A stretch of 64,000 nucleotides of DNA from Flammeovirga agarivorans (GCF_012641475.1 NZ_JABAIL010000011.1:107384-171383), one strand, 5' to 3'; counted from the stretch's first letter, positions 19,808 to 29,488 are shown. Notes: a model not told the origin generated them from the letters alone. Translations and numbers: made by a program.

Positions 19808-20917
19808 ATGACAAAGTTTAATCAATACCATCTCGTACTTTTAATCCTTACTAATCTATCCTTTTCGTTTCTTTCTTCTTGCAGTTTAAAGCCAGTGGCT
19901 TGGACACCTCCAGAGAAGCCAACCATGATTGATGAATTGGCTTTTAACGACAAACTTCAGACTTCTAATAAATTAGAATTAAAAGGTGGGTTTGGCCCCG
20001 AAGACATCACTTTTGATTCAATAGGTAATATGTATTGTGGTGTGCATAAAGGAGCGAAAGATTTTAGTGACGGTAAGATTTTAAAAATCTCCCCCAAGGG
20101 AAAGGTAGAAACGTTTTATGAAGCAGGTTCTTGGGTCGCTGGGCTTCATTTTGATGCAAATGGAAATCTAATTGCTCTTTCTCATCGTCAGGGTTTAATC
20201 AGTATTTCACCTGATCAACAAGTGAAAGTTTTGGCAAAAAAAGATGAAAAGGGAAGGCCTTTTCTGATTCCGAATGGGTTGGATATAGCATCGAATGGTA
20301 AAATCTATTTTTCAAATACCTCCTACGATCAGAAATACGATATTCAGTATGGAAGGAAATTAATTATGGAGTTAAACCCTAATGGAGGATTATATGAATA
20401 CAATCCTGAAACAGGAAAAGTGACCACATTAATAGATGGGACTTTTTTTGGCAATGGGGTCGTATTATCTCAAAACGAAGACTTTCTTCTCATGACGGAA
20501 ACTACGAAATACAGAGTATTACGCTATTGGCTAAAAGGTGATAAAAAAGGAAGTACTGAGGTTTTAATGGAAAATTTACCCGGCTTTCCCAATGGAATAT
20601 CTATCCGAAAGGATGGCACCTTCTGGTTAGGGTTCTCCACCAAAAGAAATGACGCATTAGATGATATTCACCCGAAACCCTTTCTTAAAAAAGTAGTCTA
20701 CGGTTTGCCTGAAATGATGCAACCTAAGCAAGAGAAATTTGGAATGGTCCTAAACATTAATGATCAAGGAGAGATCTTATCCTCTTTATTTGATACAACA
20801 GGAGAAACGATACCAGAAGCTGGAGCTGTAAAAGAACATCAAGGTAAGTTGTATATAGGAGGAGATGTCGTTCCGTATATCAGTACCTACTCATTAGAAA
20901 CCGATGTTATCAATTAA
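19808..20917 (+). CDS. SMP-30/strictosidine synthase-like beta-propeller lipoprotein
   Basis: 369 residues. Lipobox FLSS-C at Cys25. The mature protein is a six-bladed-propeller type of the SMP-30/gluconolactonase and strictosidine-synthase-like superfamily: GPEDITFDSIGNMYCG, IPNGLDIASNGKIYFSNTS and the hallmark LLMTETTKYRVLRYWLKG. Members hydrolyse lactones or phosphoesters or act as scaffolds; the exact reaction is not predictable. It is on the plus strand, convergent with the AraC gene at 20962, with a weak CGATAGA/TCTATCG hairpin between them. Confidence 0.82.
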   Translation: MTKFNQYHLVLLILTNLSFSFLSSCSLKPVAWTPPEKPTMIDELAFNDKLQTSNKLELKGGFGPEDITFDSIGNMYCGVHKGAKDFSDGKILKISPKGKVETFYEAGSWVAGLHFDANGNLIALSHRQGLISISPDQQVKVLAKKDEKGRPFLIPNGLDIASNGKIYFSNTSYDQKYDIQYGRKLIMELNPNGGLYEYNPETGKVTTLIDGTFFGNGVVLSQNEDFLLMTETTKYRVLRYWLKGDKKGSTEVLMENLPGFPNGISIRKDGTFWLGFSTKRNDALDDIHPKPFLKKVVYGLPEMMQPKQEKFGMVLNINDQGEILSSLFDTTGETIPEAGAVKEHQGKLYIGGDVVPYISTYSLETDVIN

Positions 20918-20961
20918 TCAATAAATCCTGCGATAGAGTGAAATTACTTCTATCGTGGGTA

Positions 20962-21819
20962 TTATATATCACAGGCTACTCGTCCAGAGTGTTTGAACTC
21001 TTTAACTGTCATTCCATACGTTTTTTTAAATGCCTTAGAAAGGTGGCTACTATCCGTAAAGTTTAATTGCCATGCAATTTCTTTTAGGCTTAAATCAGTA
21101 TGAAGTACCTTGGTTTCTACAATTCTTAGTTTAGATTTCAAGATATAATCCACCAAACTCACACCTGCCTGCTTCTTGAAATATTCAGAGAAATACGATT
21201 TTGAGATGCCAAATTTCTCACTTAATGCTGTTAGTTTTATTGAATCATGATCCAATAAATTGGTATTGATATATCGAAGTATTTCACCAAAACGACTGTC
21301 CGTTTCATTGGCTTTATTTACATATCGATTTTCAATACTTCTCGCTAAAATATTTAATATAGAAGCAATAGCTCCTGTAATTATTGAGTTAGAATAATTG
21401 TCTGCTCTAAGGTATTCTTGATAGATACACTTTATATTATTGATAATGAACTGTCTTTCGTTTTCAGTGGCAATAATATCTCCCGGTATTTTATTGTAGT
21501 TCGCAATGACGTAGGCAATTTTATCAAACCAAGCATTATAATTAGTAAGGCTGTCTTTTTGTATAAAATAGTGATCAGTAAATCTGATAAAATAAAACTT
21601 TGTTGGTGTATGTATTTTAAATGAATGGCAATCTAGAGGGGGTAAAAAAAAGATATTTCCTTCTTTATATTCAAATTCATGTTCATTGATACACTGTCTT
21701 CCAGTACCTTTTTCGACATATACAATTTCAAAGAAATTATTCTTATAGGGTCGTTTCGTCCAGTTGTCCATTTCCTCAATGTGGATCTCTAATAGCTTAT
21801 TGATTGATTCTGTTTTCAT
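20962..21819 (-). CDS. AraC family transcriptional regulator with cupin sensor
   Basis: 285 residues. The N-terminal ~90 residues form an AraC-type cupin barrel ([20 protein letters not shown], then [15 protein letters not shown]). The C-terminal domain has both HTH units ([20 protein letters not shown] and [20 protein letters not shown]) and ends near [10 protein letters not shown]. It is divergent from the DUF1330-SDR-radical SAM operon at 22029. The intergenic DNA holds a 16-bp direct repeat with 21-bp period, the classical AraC-type operator geometry, so it most likely controls that operon and perhaps itself. Confidence 0.9.
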   Translation of the reverse strand: MKTESINKLLEIHIEEMDNWTKRPYKNNFFEIVYVEKGTGRQCINEHEFEYKEGNIFFLPPLDCHSFKIHTPTKFYFIRFTDHYFIQKDSLTNYNAWFDKIAYVIANYNKIPGDIIATENERQFIINNIKCIYQEYLRADNYSNSIITGAIASILNILARSIENRYVNKANETDSRFGEILRYINTNLLDHDSIKLTALSEKFGISKSYFSEYFKKQAGVSLVDYILKSKLRIVETKVLHTDLSLKEIAWQLNFTDSSHLSKAFKKTYGMTVKEFKHSGRVACDI

Positions 21820-21913
21820 GGTATATATATAGGTGTTTTTATTTGTTTTACATTACAAATATATGGTTTGATGAAGTTAACTACCTTGTTTTACTTATTT
21901 TTTTACAAATAAA

Positions 21914-21950
21914 CCAATATTGATACAATTCATTCCAACATTGGTACAAT
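21914..21950 (+). promoter_or_regulatory. Direct-repeat operator (21-bp period) for the divergent AraC regulator
   Basis: CCAATATTGATACAAT (21914-21929) and CCAACATTGGTACAAT (21935-21950) match at 14 of 16 positions, with a 21-base period, i.e. two helical turns on the same face. It lies 22 bases upstream of the plus-strand -7 box candidate and between two divergent genes, as expected for an AraC activator site. Confidence 0.72.
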
Positions 21951-21971
21951 AGATCTGATAGATAGGTATAC

Positions 21972-21979
21972 TAATTTTG
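21972..21979 (+). promoter_or_regulatory. Candidate -7 box for the DUF1330 operon
   Basis: TAATTTTG fits the Bacteroidota TAnnTTTG consensus, 49 bases before the ATG at 22029. No good -33 element is seen at normal spacing, consistent with an activator-dependent promoter served by the repeat at 21914-21950. Confidence 0.5.
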
Positions 21980-22028
21980 TAATATCAACGAAAGGGAAAT
22001 CATTTTAATCACTTCAACTTTAATTACT

Positions 22029-22331
22029 ATGTCTTACTACTCAGTTTTAGATGTTACTCCAACAACAGAAAAATGGATTGCAGATTATTTAGAACCTGCA
22101 AATAGATTAGTTGCTAAGCACGGTGGAAAATACCTTGCAAGAACAGCAACACATGAGCAGATTGAAGGTGAAAAGCAAAATGCAGGATTGCGAATTATTA
22201 TTGAATGGCCTTCAAAAGAAGCAGCAGAAAATTTTATGGCAGATCCTGGCTATGTTCCTCATTTAAAAGAAAGAACAGCAGGTTCAATAAGCCATCACTA
22301 TTTAATTGCCGCACAAGATGATCTTGCTTAA
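22029..22331 (+). CDS. DUF1330 domain protein
   Basis: 100 residues, soluble, single-domain ferredoxin-like dimeric alpha-beta barrel family. Characteristic stretches are LVAKHGGKYLARTATHEQIEG, RIIIEWPSKEAAENFMADP and a YVPHLKERTAGSISHHY tail. Family members have no agreed function. First gene of an operon with an SDR oxidoreductase (64 bases on) and a radical SAM protein, under probable AraC control. Confidence 0.82.
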   Translation: MSYYSVLDVTPTTEKWIADYLEPANRLVAKHGGKYLARTATHEQIEGEKQNAGLRIIIEWPSKEAAENFMADPGYVPHLKERTAGSISHHYLIAAQDDLA

Positions 22332-22395
22332 ATAAAAGTTTTATTGATGGGAGACCAATCACTCGGTTTCTCATCACCCATTATCTATATCAATC

Positions 22396-23193
22396 ATGAA
22401 AAAAAATATTCTAATTACAGGTAGTACAGATGGCATTGGTAAAAGCACCGCTTTTAAATTAGCCGAGGAAGGGCATACGTTATATTTACATGGAAGAAAT
22501 AGTAAAAGATTAAATCAACTTATTGATACAATAAAAGAAGAGACAAACAATAATAATATATATGGCTTTGTCGCTGACTTTGCAGATTTAAGTGATGTAA
22601 AAAGAATGTCTGATGAAGTACAAAAAGGAGTGAAATATTTGGATGTACTTATCAATAATGCGGGAGTATTTAATAGTCCTATTTCTTATTCGAAACAAGG
22701 ATATGACATTAGATATGCGGTTAATTATCTAGCTCCTTATTTATTGACAAGAGAATTATTACCACTGCTTAATTTAGGACAACAATCAAGAATAATCAAC
22801 TTAAGTTCTGCAGCACAATCGGAGGTTTCTTATGATGTGTTGATGGGGAAACAGCCTTCAAATGCAAATGCATCTTACGCTCAGAGTAAATTGGCTTTAA
22901 CGATGTGGAGCTATTATTTAGCTCACCAATTGGAAGGAATAACTGTGATTTCTGTTAACCCAGGATCATTATTAAACACTAAAATGGCTTTGGAGGCTTA
23001 TGGTCAGCATTGGTCACCTGTAGATAAAGGGGCGAACATTTTATATGATTTAGCCTTATCAGAAAATCATGCGGCTCACAATGGTGATTATTTTGATAAT
23101 GATGCTGGAAGATACGCTAAAGCACATCCAGACACTTATAATGAAAGTGCTGTTAATCAGCTTATAGATGTTACAAATAAAATACTACAATAA
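22396..23193 (+). CDS. SDR family NAD(P)-dependent oxidoreductase
   Basis: 265 residues, the usual size. Rossmann nucleotide motif TGSTDGIG (8-15), structural NNAG (87-90), catalytic Ser138 in LSSAAQ, and Tyr161/Lys165 in YAQSK. All catalytic residues are present, so it should be an active classical short-chain dehydrogenase/reductase; substrate unknown. Its stop codon overlaps the ATG of the radical SAM gene (TAATG), showing translational coupling. Confidence 0.9.
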   Translation: MKKNILITGSTDGIGKSTAFKLAEEGHTLYLHGRNSKRLNQLIDTIKEETNNNNIYGFVADFADLSDVKRMSDEVQKGVKYLDVLINNAGVFNSPISYSKQGYDIRYAVNYLAPYLLTRELLPLLNLGQQSRIINLSSAAQSEVSYDVLMGKQPSNANASYAQSKLALTMWSYYLAHQLEGITVISVNPGSLLNTKMALEAYGQHWSPVDKGANILYDLALSENHAAHNGDYFDNDAGRYAKAHPDTYNESAVNQLIDVTNKILQ

Positions 23194-24068
23194 TGAACTA
23201 CACTGGACCTGTATATAGACCGCCTTACGAAGGCAATACATTATTACTACAAGTAACAGTAGGTTGTGCTCATAACGACTGTTCTTTTTGTACAATGTAT
23301 AGAGATGTGAAATTTTCTGTCGCAAAAACAGAGGATATAGAAAGTGATTTACAAGAAGCTCAACGTTTATATCCACATGTTAAAAGAATATTTTTAGTAA
23401 ATGGTGACGCTTTTGTTTTGTCTGCAAAAAGATTAAAAGCTATTGCAGAAAGAATACATCATTACTTACCAGAGGTAGAGGTTATCACAATGTATGCATC
23501 TATCAATAACATCATGCATAAAACAGACGAAGAGTTAAAAGAATTGGCTGAAATAGGTATCGGTGATCTTTGGATAGGAGTGGAAACAGGTTTGGAGGAT
23601 GCCCTTGATTATATGAATAAAGGTGCTACTTTGGCCGATACTGAAGAACAATTAGAACGCTTAAATAAGGCGGGCATGACTTTCTTCTACGGATTTATGT
23701 TTGGTGCAGCAGGTAAGGGCCGCGGGAGAGAAAATGCGGAGGCCAATGCAAGATTAATCAATAAAGTGAAACCTTTGGGTATAGTTCCAACTACATTAAA
23801 TGCTAATGAAGGTACTAAATTATCGTTTGATGTAATGAATGGAGATTATGAAATGGCGACTGAGAAAGAGGTACTTGAAGAACAAATTAAAACAATAGAA
23901 TTGATTGAAACTGCAACTTATTATATGGGAATACATGCGATCAACTCAGTAAGTTTTGATGCTAAGCTACCACAAGATAAGAATGCAGCCATCAATAAAT
24001 TAAATTATGTACTGAATACAACAGATGCCGCAAGATTAAATAGTGTGCCTGTTAGACATAGAATATAA
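23193..24068 (+). CDS. Radical SAM protein
   Basis: 291 residues. The iron-sulfur motif is GCAHNDCSFC (Cys25, Cys30, Cys33), spaced Cx4Cx2C instead of the commoner Cx3Cx2C. The variant is shared by a recognisable family of uncharacterised radical SAM proteins that have the following TMYRD sequence. A TIM-barrel body follows (IFLVNGDAFVLSAKRL, then GIGDLWIGVETGLEDAL with the GxE-type SAM contacts). It is translationally coupled to the SDR gene, so both probably act in one small-molecule modification route. Substrate unknown. Confidence 0.85.
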   Translation: MNYTGPVYRPPYEGNTLLLQVTVGCAHNDCSFCTMYRDVKFSVAKTEDIESDLQEAQRLYPHVKRIFLVNGDAFVLSAKRLKAIAERIHHYLPEVEVITMYASINNIMHKTDEELKELAEIGIGDLWIGVETGLEDALDYMNKGATLADTEEQLERLNKAGMTFFYGFMFGAAGKGRGRENAEANARLINKVKPLGIVPTTLNANEGTKLSFDVMNGDYEMATEKEVLEEQIKTIELIETATYYMGIHAINSVSFDAKLPQDKNAAINKLNYVLNTTDAARLNSVPVRHRI

Positions 24069-24077
24069 ACTTAATAA

Positions 24078-24137
24078 AACAGCAAATTTTTGTGAATTAG
24101 GTGATTCATTATCATTTTAATTCACAAATTTGCTGTT
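24078..24137. repeat. Long inverted repeat, possible terminator
   Basis: AACAGCAAATTTTTGTGAATT (near 24078-24098) is repeated inverted at 24119-24137 with only a two-base bulge. It lies 10 bases past the radical SAM stop. Stem stability suggests a terminator or transcript-stabilising hairpin, but the following T-run is poor. Confidence 0.55.
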
Positions 24138-24170
24138 AACTATTTCATAGAAAACTTATTTATTAACTCA

Positions 24171-25025
24171 ATGAAGAAAACATTATCTGTCGCTATACTT
24201 CCAATATTATTTTTCTTTGCTTGTCAACAGACAACCGATAAAGCAATTGATGATTGGGATATTAAGAATCCAACAAATAAAGTGATGCTCACAAAAGATG
24301 TGCAATGGGAGCAATTGAATCCAGCAAGAGGAGATAAAAGTCCATTGGCCGGAACACTTTGGGGAGATAGAAAAGCGGATGTCGCTACTGGTTATTTAGG
24401 CAAATTTGTCGATGGTTTTTCATCACCACCACACATTCATAATGTGACTTATAGAGCGATAGTAATAAAAGGGAGCATTCATAATGATGATCCTAATGCA
24501 GAAAAAATGTGGATGAAACCGGGTAGTTTCTGGACACAACCTAAAGGTGAAGCACATATCACAGCAGCAAAAGGTGACGTGAATATTGCTTATATAGAAA
24601 TCGACCAAGGACCTTATTTGGTAAAACCTACTGATCAAGCATATGACAACGGAGAGCGACCAATAAATGTCGATGTTTCTAATATTGTATGGCTAGGTAG
24701 TGATAAATCAAAATGGATAGCCAAAGACAGTAAAGTTCAATTGAGTTATTTGTGGGAAAGTAAAAATGAAAAGGACTTAAAGGGACTTTTTGTTAAAATT
24801 CCTGTTGGCTATAAAGGAACTATAAAAAGTACTGGCGAGGTGATGTATTCTGTAGTAATTGATGGAGGAATAGCCTATACTTTACCTCAGAATAATAAAG
24901 TGGAAAAGCTTGATGAAGGAAGTTGTTTTTCTGCAAGCAGTAAGGCAATTCATACTATTGAAAATACTGAAAGTCAAGAAGCAGTATTTTATATCAGAAC
25001 GAATGGAACGCTAGAAATACAATAG
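24171..25025 (+). CDS. DUF4437 cupin lipoprotein
   Basis: 284 residues. Lipobox FFFA-C (Cys18). Two cupin-like halves: the first has [22 protein letters not shown] (residues ~83-105) with two His typical of a metal-binding cupin, the second around [23 protein letters not shown] lacks those His residues. This matches DUF4437 bicupin proteins. Attached to the periplasmic or outer membrane; reaction unknown. It follows the AraC-linked operon after a hairpin and ends at a strong bidirectional terminator. Confidence 0.75.
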   Translation: MKKTLSVAILPILFFFACQQTTDKAIDDWDIKNPTNKVMLTKDVQWEQLNPARGDKSPLAGTLWGDRKADVATGYLGKFVDGFSSPPHIHNVTYRAIVIKGSIHNDDPNAEKMWMKPGSFWTQPKGEAHITAAKGDVNIAYIEIDQGPYLVKPTDQAYDNGERPINVDVSNIVWLGSDKSKWIAKDSKVQLSYLWESKNEKDLKGLFVKIPVGYKGTIKSTGEVMYSVVIDGGIAYTLPQNNKVEKLDEGSCFSASSKAIHTIENTESQEAVFYIRTNGTLEIQ

Positions 25026-25037
25026 GAAGATTTATAG

Positions 25038-25085
25038 ATAACAAAGGCTTGGTATTGATTTTAATATCCAAGCCTTTGTTATTTT
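25038..25085. terminator. Bidirectional terminator between convergent genes
   Basis: ATAACAAAGGCTTGG pairs with CCAAGCCTTTGTTAT, a 15-bp perfect stem, with T-rich ends in both directions. It separates the DUF4437 gene (+) from the GH47 gene (-) and marks the left limit of the PUL. Confidence 0.9.
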
Positions 25086-25088
25086 AGA

Positions 25089-26531
25089 TTATTTTATTCC
25101 ATGGTGGTTGCCTTTCCAACCTTTATCCCATGTATTAAATAGTGGGTGAGCTTCGGTGTTTAAAACATATTTTTCAAAATCAAAAACATCGTCATCAGCA
25201 AAGAATAAGAAACAATATTTCATAGTTTCCGCAAAGAAGAAACTTTCTAATGTATCCCACTTCTCTTTTGTTCTTACGTCCTTTAATTGAACATAACCAT
25301 TATCCACTTGACAATACTTTTCGATGCTTTCAAACATCTTTTTTCCCTGCACATAATACGTTTTATTACCAGTTGCTTTCCAAACATAATAGGTAGATTC
25401 GATAGCTTCTGGACGCATCATGTAATACTCAGCTCCTTTGTAGAAAGGTTGCATAGTTGTATAATCTATAGCTTCAGGTTCAATATCATTTAAAAACCAC
25501 ATTTTATTAATCGAAGCTTGTAGTTTCTCTGCTCTTTCGATATCACCTTCTAAAACATAACATCCATTCCAGAAACAGTCCAATGCACCAAAACGAGTAC
25601 TGATTCTTTCGCCTGTATTCATATCTGCCCATCCAATCCAGAATTCACCTTCCACAGAAGTTTCATCAACAAGGTATTTATTTACGGCATCTCTAGAGAC
25701 CTCATACATCTCTAAGAAATCTTTATCACCAAATAACAAATATCCTTTTAGTAGGTATTCATAGTAAGCATCAATTCCACCAGAAATATGTGCTCTTGTA
25801 TCGGCCCATTCACCGGTATCCTGATCGATCCACGAACCTTGTAATCCTGTTTTACCTCTTCTTTCAAAAGAAGCAACAATACCTCTTTTACATAAGTCGT
25901 AATATTTTGAATCGCCTGTTAATTTTGATAACATGCCGTATTCCAACATCATGGATCCTATTTCACAAGGGTTAGTGCCTTGTCCGCTAGTTGCTCCTGT
26001 ACGAAGGTTAACCAAGCGGTAAGGAATACCTGTTGGAGATTCGAATACTGGTAACATTCTATCAGCAAGATCTACAGCTAAATCTAAGAACCTTTGATCA
26101 CCATCTAGTTGATAGGCAGAAATTAAACCTCCTAAGATCCTGATAGCAATCTCGAATTGCTGTACTTCTAAATCTTTATCAAAATTTAATTCACTGAATA
26201 TAAGTTCTTTTGCTTCTGACATTTCTTTCTCAAGTCCCATAAGATACATGGTAGAAAAAGCATCAACAGGTGTCATCAACAAGGATTCTGCATACCAATT
26301 GTGTCCTTTTTCAGAAATAGGATTAACAGCGTCTAATCCTTTCGCATATTTCATATAAGCATCCCAACCTTTAATAAAAGCTGTTTTGACTCTTTCTTGA
26401 TATTCCTTTTTTTCTTTTTTGCTGATTTTATCTTTGGCTAAGCTAACTTGTGGTAGTAGTAAACAGGTAAATAGTATAGCAGTAGCCAAGCTAGTTGCTA
26501 GACATTGAGTGAAGGATAAGTTTCTATTCAT
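25089..26531 (-). CDS. GH47 family alpha-1,2-mannosidase, exported
   Basis: 480 residues with a signal peptide (residues 1-32, ends VSLAK). All class I alpha-mannosidase landmarks are visible: FEIAIRILGGLISAYQL (acid at Glu127), SGGIDAYYEYLLKG (Asp254), RPEAIES (373-379, Glu375/Glu378), ESFFFAETMKYCFLFF (429-444) and NTEAHPL (458-464, Thr459 for the bound calcium). An (alpha/alpha)7 inverting, calcium-dependent enzyme removing alpha-1,2-linked mannose is predicted. The family is mainly eukaryotic (N-glycan trimming in ER and Golgi) and rare in bacteria. Here it sits divergently from an AraC regulator (98 bases) at the edge of the sulfatase PUL, supporting an alpha-mannan target. Confidence 0.9.
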   Translation of the reverse strand: MNRNLSFTQCLATSLATAILFTCLLLPQVSLAKDKISKKEKKEYQERVKTAFIKGWDAYMKYAKGLDAVNPISEKGHNWYAESLLMTPVDAFSTMYLMGLEKEMSEAKELIFSELNFDKDLEVQQFEIAIRILGGLISAYQLDGDQRFLDLAVDLADRMLPVFESPTGIPYRLVNLRTGATSGQGTNPCEIGSMMLEYGMLSKLTGDSKYYDLCKRGIVASFERRGKTGLQGSWIDQDTGEWADTRAHISGGIDAYYEYLLKGYLLFGDKDFLEMYEVSRDAVNKYLVDETSVEGEFWIGWADMNTGERISTRFGALDCFWNGCYVLEGDIERAEKLQASINKMWFLNDIEPEAIDYTTMQPFYKGAEYYMMRPEAIESTYYVWKATGNKTYYVQGKKMFESIEKYCQVDNGYVQLKDVRTKEKWDTLESFFFAETMKYCFLFFADDDVFDFEKYVLNTEAHPLFNTWDKGWKGNHHGIK

Positions 26532-26629
26532 TTCTTTGGTTAATTATTAATTGTAGATTTAATTTATGATTACATGTATGGGAGTAACCCCTATTTATTT
26601 AACCTAATCACCGTTATTGATTTAATCAT

Positions 26630-27466
26630 ATGTCTGTGAGAAAATTTTTATTCGAAACTTTTGCTTTATCTTCTACAGATGTATTTCACCTTGCCAGTAC
26701 GAGTATTAATAATCATGATGATTTAAATCCACATGACCACGATTACTTTGAATTTTTTATCGTCTCGGATGGGGAGGGAATTCATAAAATCAATAACAAA
26801 GAATTATCTATTCAGAAAGGGGAAGCTTGTTTCATTCGACCGCATGATGTGCATACATTTAAGAAGACATCTAAGGAGGAATTAGTGATTACTAACTTGG
26901 CCATCAAAGCAGACCTTTTACCTTTTTACAAGGAACGGTACTTTACATCACCTCAATTGTTTTATTGGAATGATGAACAGATACCATTGCATGTAGTATT
27001 TACAGATGATGAACTTCAGTCTATTTTAGGTTACTTGGACCAAATGGTGTCGAAAGAAAATAACCTTCTAACGCTAGATACTTTTGTACTTCACCTCTTT
27101 TCCTTATTGAAAGATTATTCGATTCAAGATGGTCATCTACCGTCTTGGTTAAATTATTCTTTGAAAGAATTTAAATCTCCACAACATCTGAAAACCGGAA
27201 TCAATGGCTTTATTGAACTATCCCAACGATCGGGAGATCATGTCAATAGAGTAGTGAAAAAATGTATGCAGAAAACGTTGACAGAATTGGTGAATGATGA
27301 GCGATTACTTTATACCGCCAATCAACTTGCAATGACCAATGCTCCCATTAAGAGTATTTATACCAATGCAGGTTTCGAGAACCATAGCTACTTCTTTCGA
27401 ATTTTTAAAAAGAAGTACGGTATCACTCCCCAACAGTACAGAAGTAAGAATCATAAAGTCATTTGA
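26630..27466 (+). CDS. AraC family transcriptional regulator, cupin type
   Basis: 278 residues. N-terminal cupin with HDHDYFEFFIVSDGEG and KGEACFIRPHDVHTF (residues ~35-80), as in sugar-responsive AraC regulators. C-terminal HTH pair with TELVNDERLLYTANQLAMTN and KSIYTNAGFENHSYFFRIFK, ending TPQQYRSK. It is divergent from the GH47 gene and next to the PUL, so a sugar ligand and local control of GH47 are likely (inference). Confidence 0.88.
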   Translation: MSVRKFLFETFALSSTDVFHLASTSINNHDDLNPHDHDYFEFFIVSDGEGIHKINNKELSIQKGEACFIRPHDVHTFKKTSKEELVITNLAIKADLLPFYKERYFTSPQLFYWNDEQIPLHVVFTDDELQSILGYLDQMVSKENNLLTLDTFVLHLFSLLKDYSIQDGHLPSWLNYSLKEFKSPQHLKTGINGFIELSQRSGDHVNRVVKKCMQKTLTELVNDERLLYTANQLAMTNAPIKSIYTNAGFENHSYFFRIFKKKYGITPQQYRSKNHKVI

Positions 27467-27661
27467 TTATTTATCGTTTCTGTACACAATCTTCTCGTTT
27501 ACTATTATTAACTCATTCTATTTATTTCATGAATAATTTACCTTACAAAGGTACTTGATCTTAGCTGTTTAGTGCAATTTAACTTTGTGACTTAAAATGT
27601 AATTTTTGTGTACTATGGCGATATTTTATTAAATAATTATTCCTTTCGAAAGTATATAAAT

Positions 27662-27699
27662 AAAAACAGCAGAATATGTAAAATACATGATCCTGCTGT
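27662..27699 (-). terminator. Terminator of the 27716 sulfatase gene
   Basis: Read on the minus strand, ACAGCAG and CTGCTGT close a stem with further pairing (ATGTA/TACAT) and are followed by TTTTTATTT. Confidence 0.75.
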
Positions 27700-27715
27700 A
27701 TAGCTTTTGAGCGGG

Positions 27716-29359
27716 TTACTGTGGAAAATTATTCTTTGTAAATTCATCGAAAGGTCGATCTTTAAAAGTATGCAGTTTCTTTTGTAAGATCTCCTTTAAT
27801 TCTTTTGCTTTCTCAGGTTGTTGTTCAAACAGATTGACCTCTTCTGTTGGGTCATTTGTGAGATCAAACAACTGATCTTTTTCAAAGTAATGAGGATTGG
27901 CTTTACTAGCTAAATTCCCTAGGTGTTGGTTTCTTGTATAATAAGGTTCTTTGATTTCTACATCATGATACCCTTTAAACGTACCGCCTTTTGCAATTTT
28001 AGCCTTAATATTATTGGGATACCTTACGGCAATATATTTCCAATTGTCAGCAAGTACACCTCTGGCGAAACCTAACTCAAAGAAAAGGTAGTCATGTATT
28101 TTCGTCTCTTGATCTTTAAATGTTGGCAGAAGACTTTTACCATCCATCTCTAATGATTTTTTCTGCTTTATTCCAGCAATATCTAAGAAAGTAGGAGCAA
28201 AGTCTATGTTCTGTACTAAACCATTGTAAGTTTTTCCTTTTTCTATTCCTTTTGGCCAGTGCATCATTAACGGAATTTTTACTCCTGTTTCGTAGAGTGT
28301 AGTTTTTCCAAAATGATAAGAACCATGATCAGATGAGATAACAATTAAGGTATTCTCATACATGCCATCTTTTTTCAGTTTATCGACAATAGCTTGAATA
28401 CTTTTATCAAACCATGTGATCCATGCTTGATCCTTTCTAAGACTTTTATCAGTTATAATTTCGTTTTTGATATCAGTTCTACTAGGCATAAAACTGTAGT
28501 CTTTTTCTATATATCCTTCTCCTGTTATATTAGGGTCCGCATCTAAACTATATTTAAATTCTCCTTTTACTCTTCTCCAAGGTTCAGGTCCATGGGGTAC
28601 CGTTGTCGCATAGTATAAAAAGAATGGATCTTTTTTCTTCGCATTCTGATCGATAAAATCTAGAACAGCAGAAGTGGTCCATTCAATGTTATGAGCATTG
28701 GCTTCTTTAGAATAAAGTTCTTTCAGGTTAGCACCGTATACTGCATTAGCATAATCAAAACCATTTTCCTTGATCATCTGAGTCCACTTATTATGGTTAT
28801 AAGACATTGCATTAGAAACCTTCTGATCTTTGATATCAGCAGACAATGGAAACTCCTCGAAACCATTTTCTTCATATTTGTCTCTTCTTAACTTATCGTT
28901 TTCAACAATATGACTTTTACCAACAAACCCGGTGGTATAACCATGTTTTTTAAGTACCTTCGCTACATTCCATCGGTTTGTTTCCAACTCTGTATTATTC
29001 TCTACTCTTGTCATGTTTCCAAGCGGATGCATTCTCATAAATTGAGTGCCAGAACATCTTCCTGCATACCTTCCTGTAAGAGATGTATATCTACTTGGAG
29101 AACAAACAGAGGACGAAACATAGGCATTCTTATAAATAATGCCATCTGCCGCTAGACTATCGATAAAAGGAGTTTTTACATATTTTTCGCCACTAAAACC
29201 AAAGGCTCTAGTCTCACCATTTTCTTGTTTTTCAATTGGAAAAGGACTCATATCATCCACGACTATAAATACGATGTTAGGCTTCTGTTGTGAAATACCT
29301 TTAACATTGAAAAGTAGTAATAGACAAAGAGTAAATAAGATTCTTGATATTAATTTCAT
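27716..29359 (-). CDS. S1-type sulfatase (CSPSR), exported
   Basis: 547 residues from the ATG at 29359. The frame extends to an ATG at 29386, but MKLISRILFTLCLLLLFNV is the signal peptide. It is a formylglycine-dependent sulfatase of the alkaline-phosphatase superfamily: metal ligands VVDD (35-36), modification motif CSPSR with Cys86, GKSHIVE, and the second metal site SSDHGSYHFGKTTLYE. It hydrolyses a sulfate ester on a glycan; position specificity and S1 subfamily cannot be fixed by eye. Divergent from the GH71/99-like gene across a region with two 11-bp-period repeats. Confidence 0.9.
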   Translation of the reverse strand: MKLISRILFTLCLLLLFNVKGISQQKPNIVFIVVDDMSPFPIEKQENGETRAFGFSGEKYVKTPFIDSLAADGIIYKNAYVSSSVCSPSRYTSLTGRYAGRCSGTQFMRMHPLGNMTRVENNTELETNRWNVAKVLKKHGYTTGFVGKSHIVENDKLRRDKYEENGFEEFPLSADIKDQKVSNAMSYNHNKWTQMIKENGFDYANAVYGANLKELYSKEANAHNIEWTTSAVLDFIDQNAKKKDPFFLYYATTVPHGPEPWRRVKGEFKYSLDADPNITGEGYIEKDYSFMPSRTDIKNEIITDKSLRKDQAWITWFDKSIQAIVDKLKKDGMYENTLIVISSDHGSYHFGKTTLYETGVKIPLMMHWPKGIEKGKTYNGLVQNIDFAPTFLDIAGIKQKKSLEMDGKSLLPTFKDQETKIHDYLFFELGFARGVLADNWKYIAVRYPNNIKAKIAKGGTFKGYHDVEIKEPYYTRNQHLGNLASKANPHYFEKDQLFDLTNDPTEEVNLFEQQPEKAKELKEILQKKLHTFKDRPFDEFTKNNFPQ

Positions 29360-29488
29360 TTCAGCTTCTATTCTATGATAGACCAAAAAATTTAGTCACG
29401 ATGGTCTGTAATTAAATTTATCGTTGAAGTTCCTTTAAGTAAAGAAGAAACGTCAATTACGTACAATACCCAAATTTAGGTGAGCTAC

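Noticed and set aside
23193-24068. Radical SAM protein as the anaerobic sulfatase maturase for the PUL sulfatases
   Set aside because: Cysteine spacing is Cx4Cx2C, there is no C-terminal SPASM-type cysteine cluster, and the gene is coupled to an SDR operon outside the PUL.
26540-26564. Three TTAATT sites upstream of GH47 as a further PUL operator
   Set aside because: Spacings are 7 and 12 bases, not 11, and the nearby AraC regulator offers a different control. Possibly a degenerate site, not counted.
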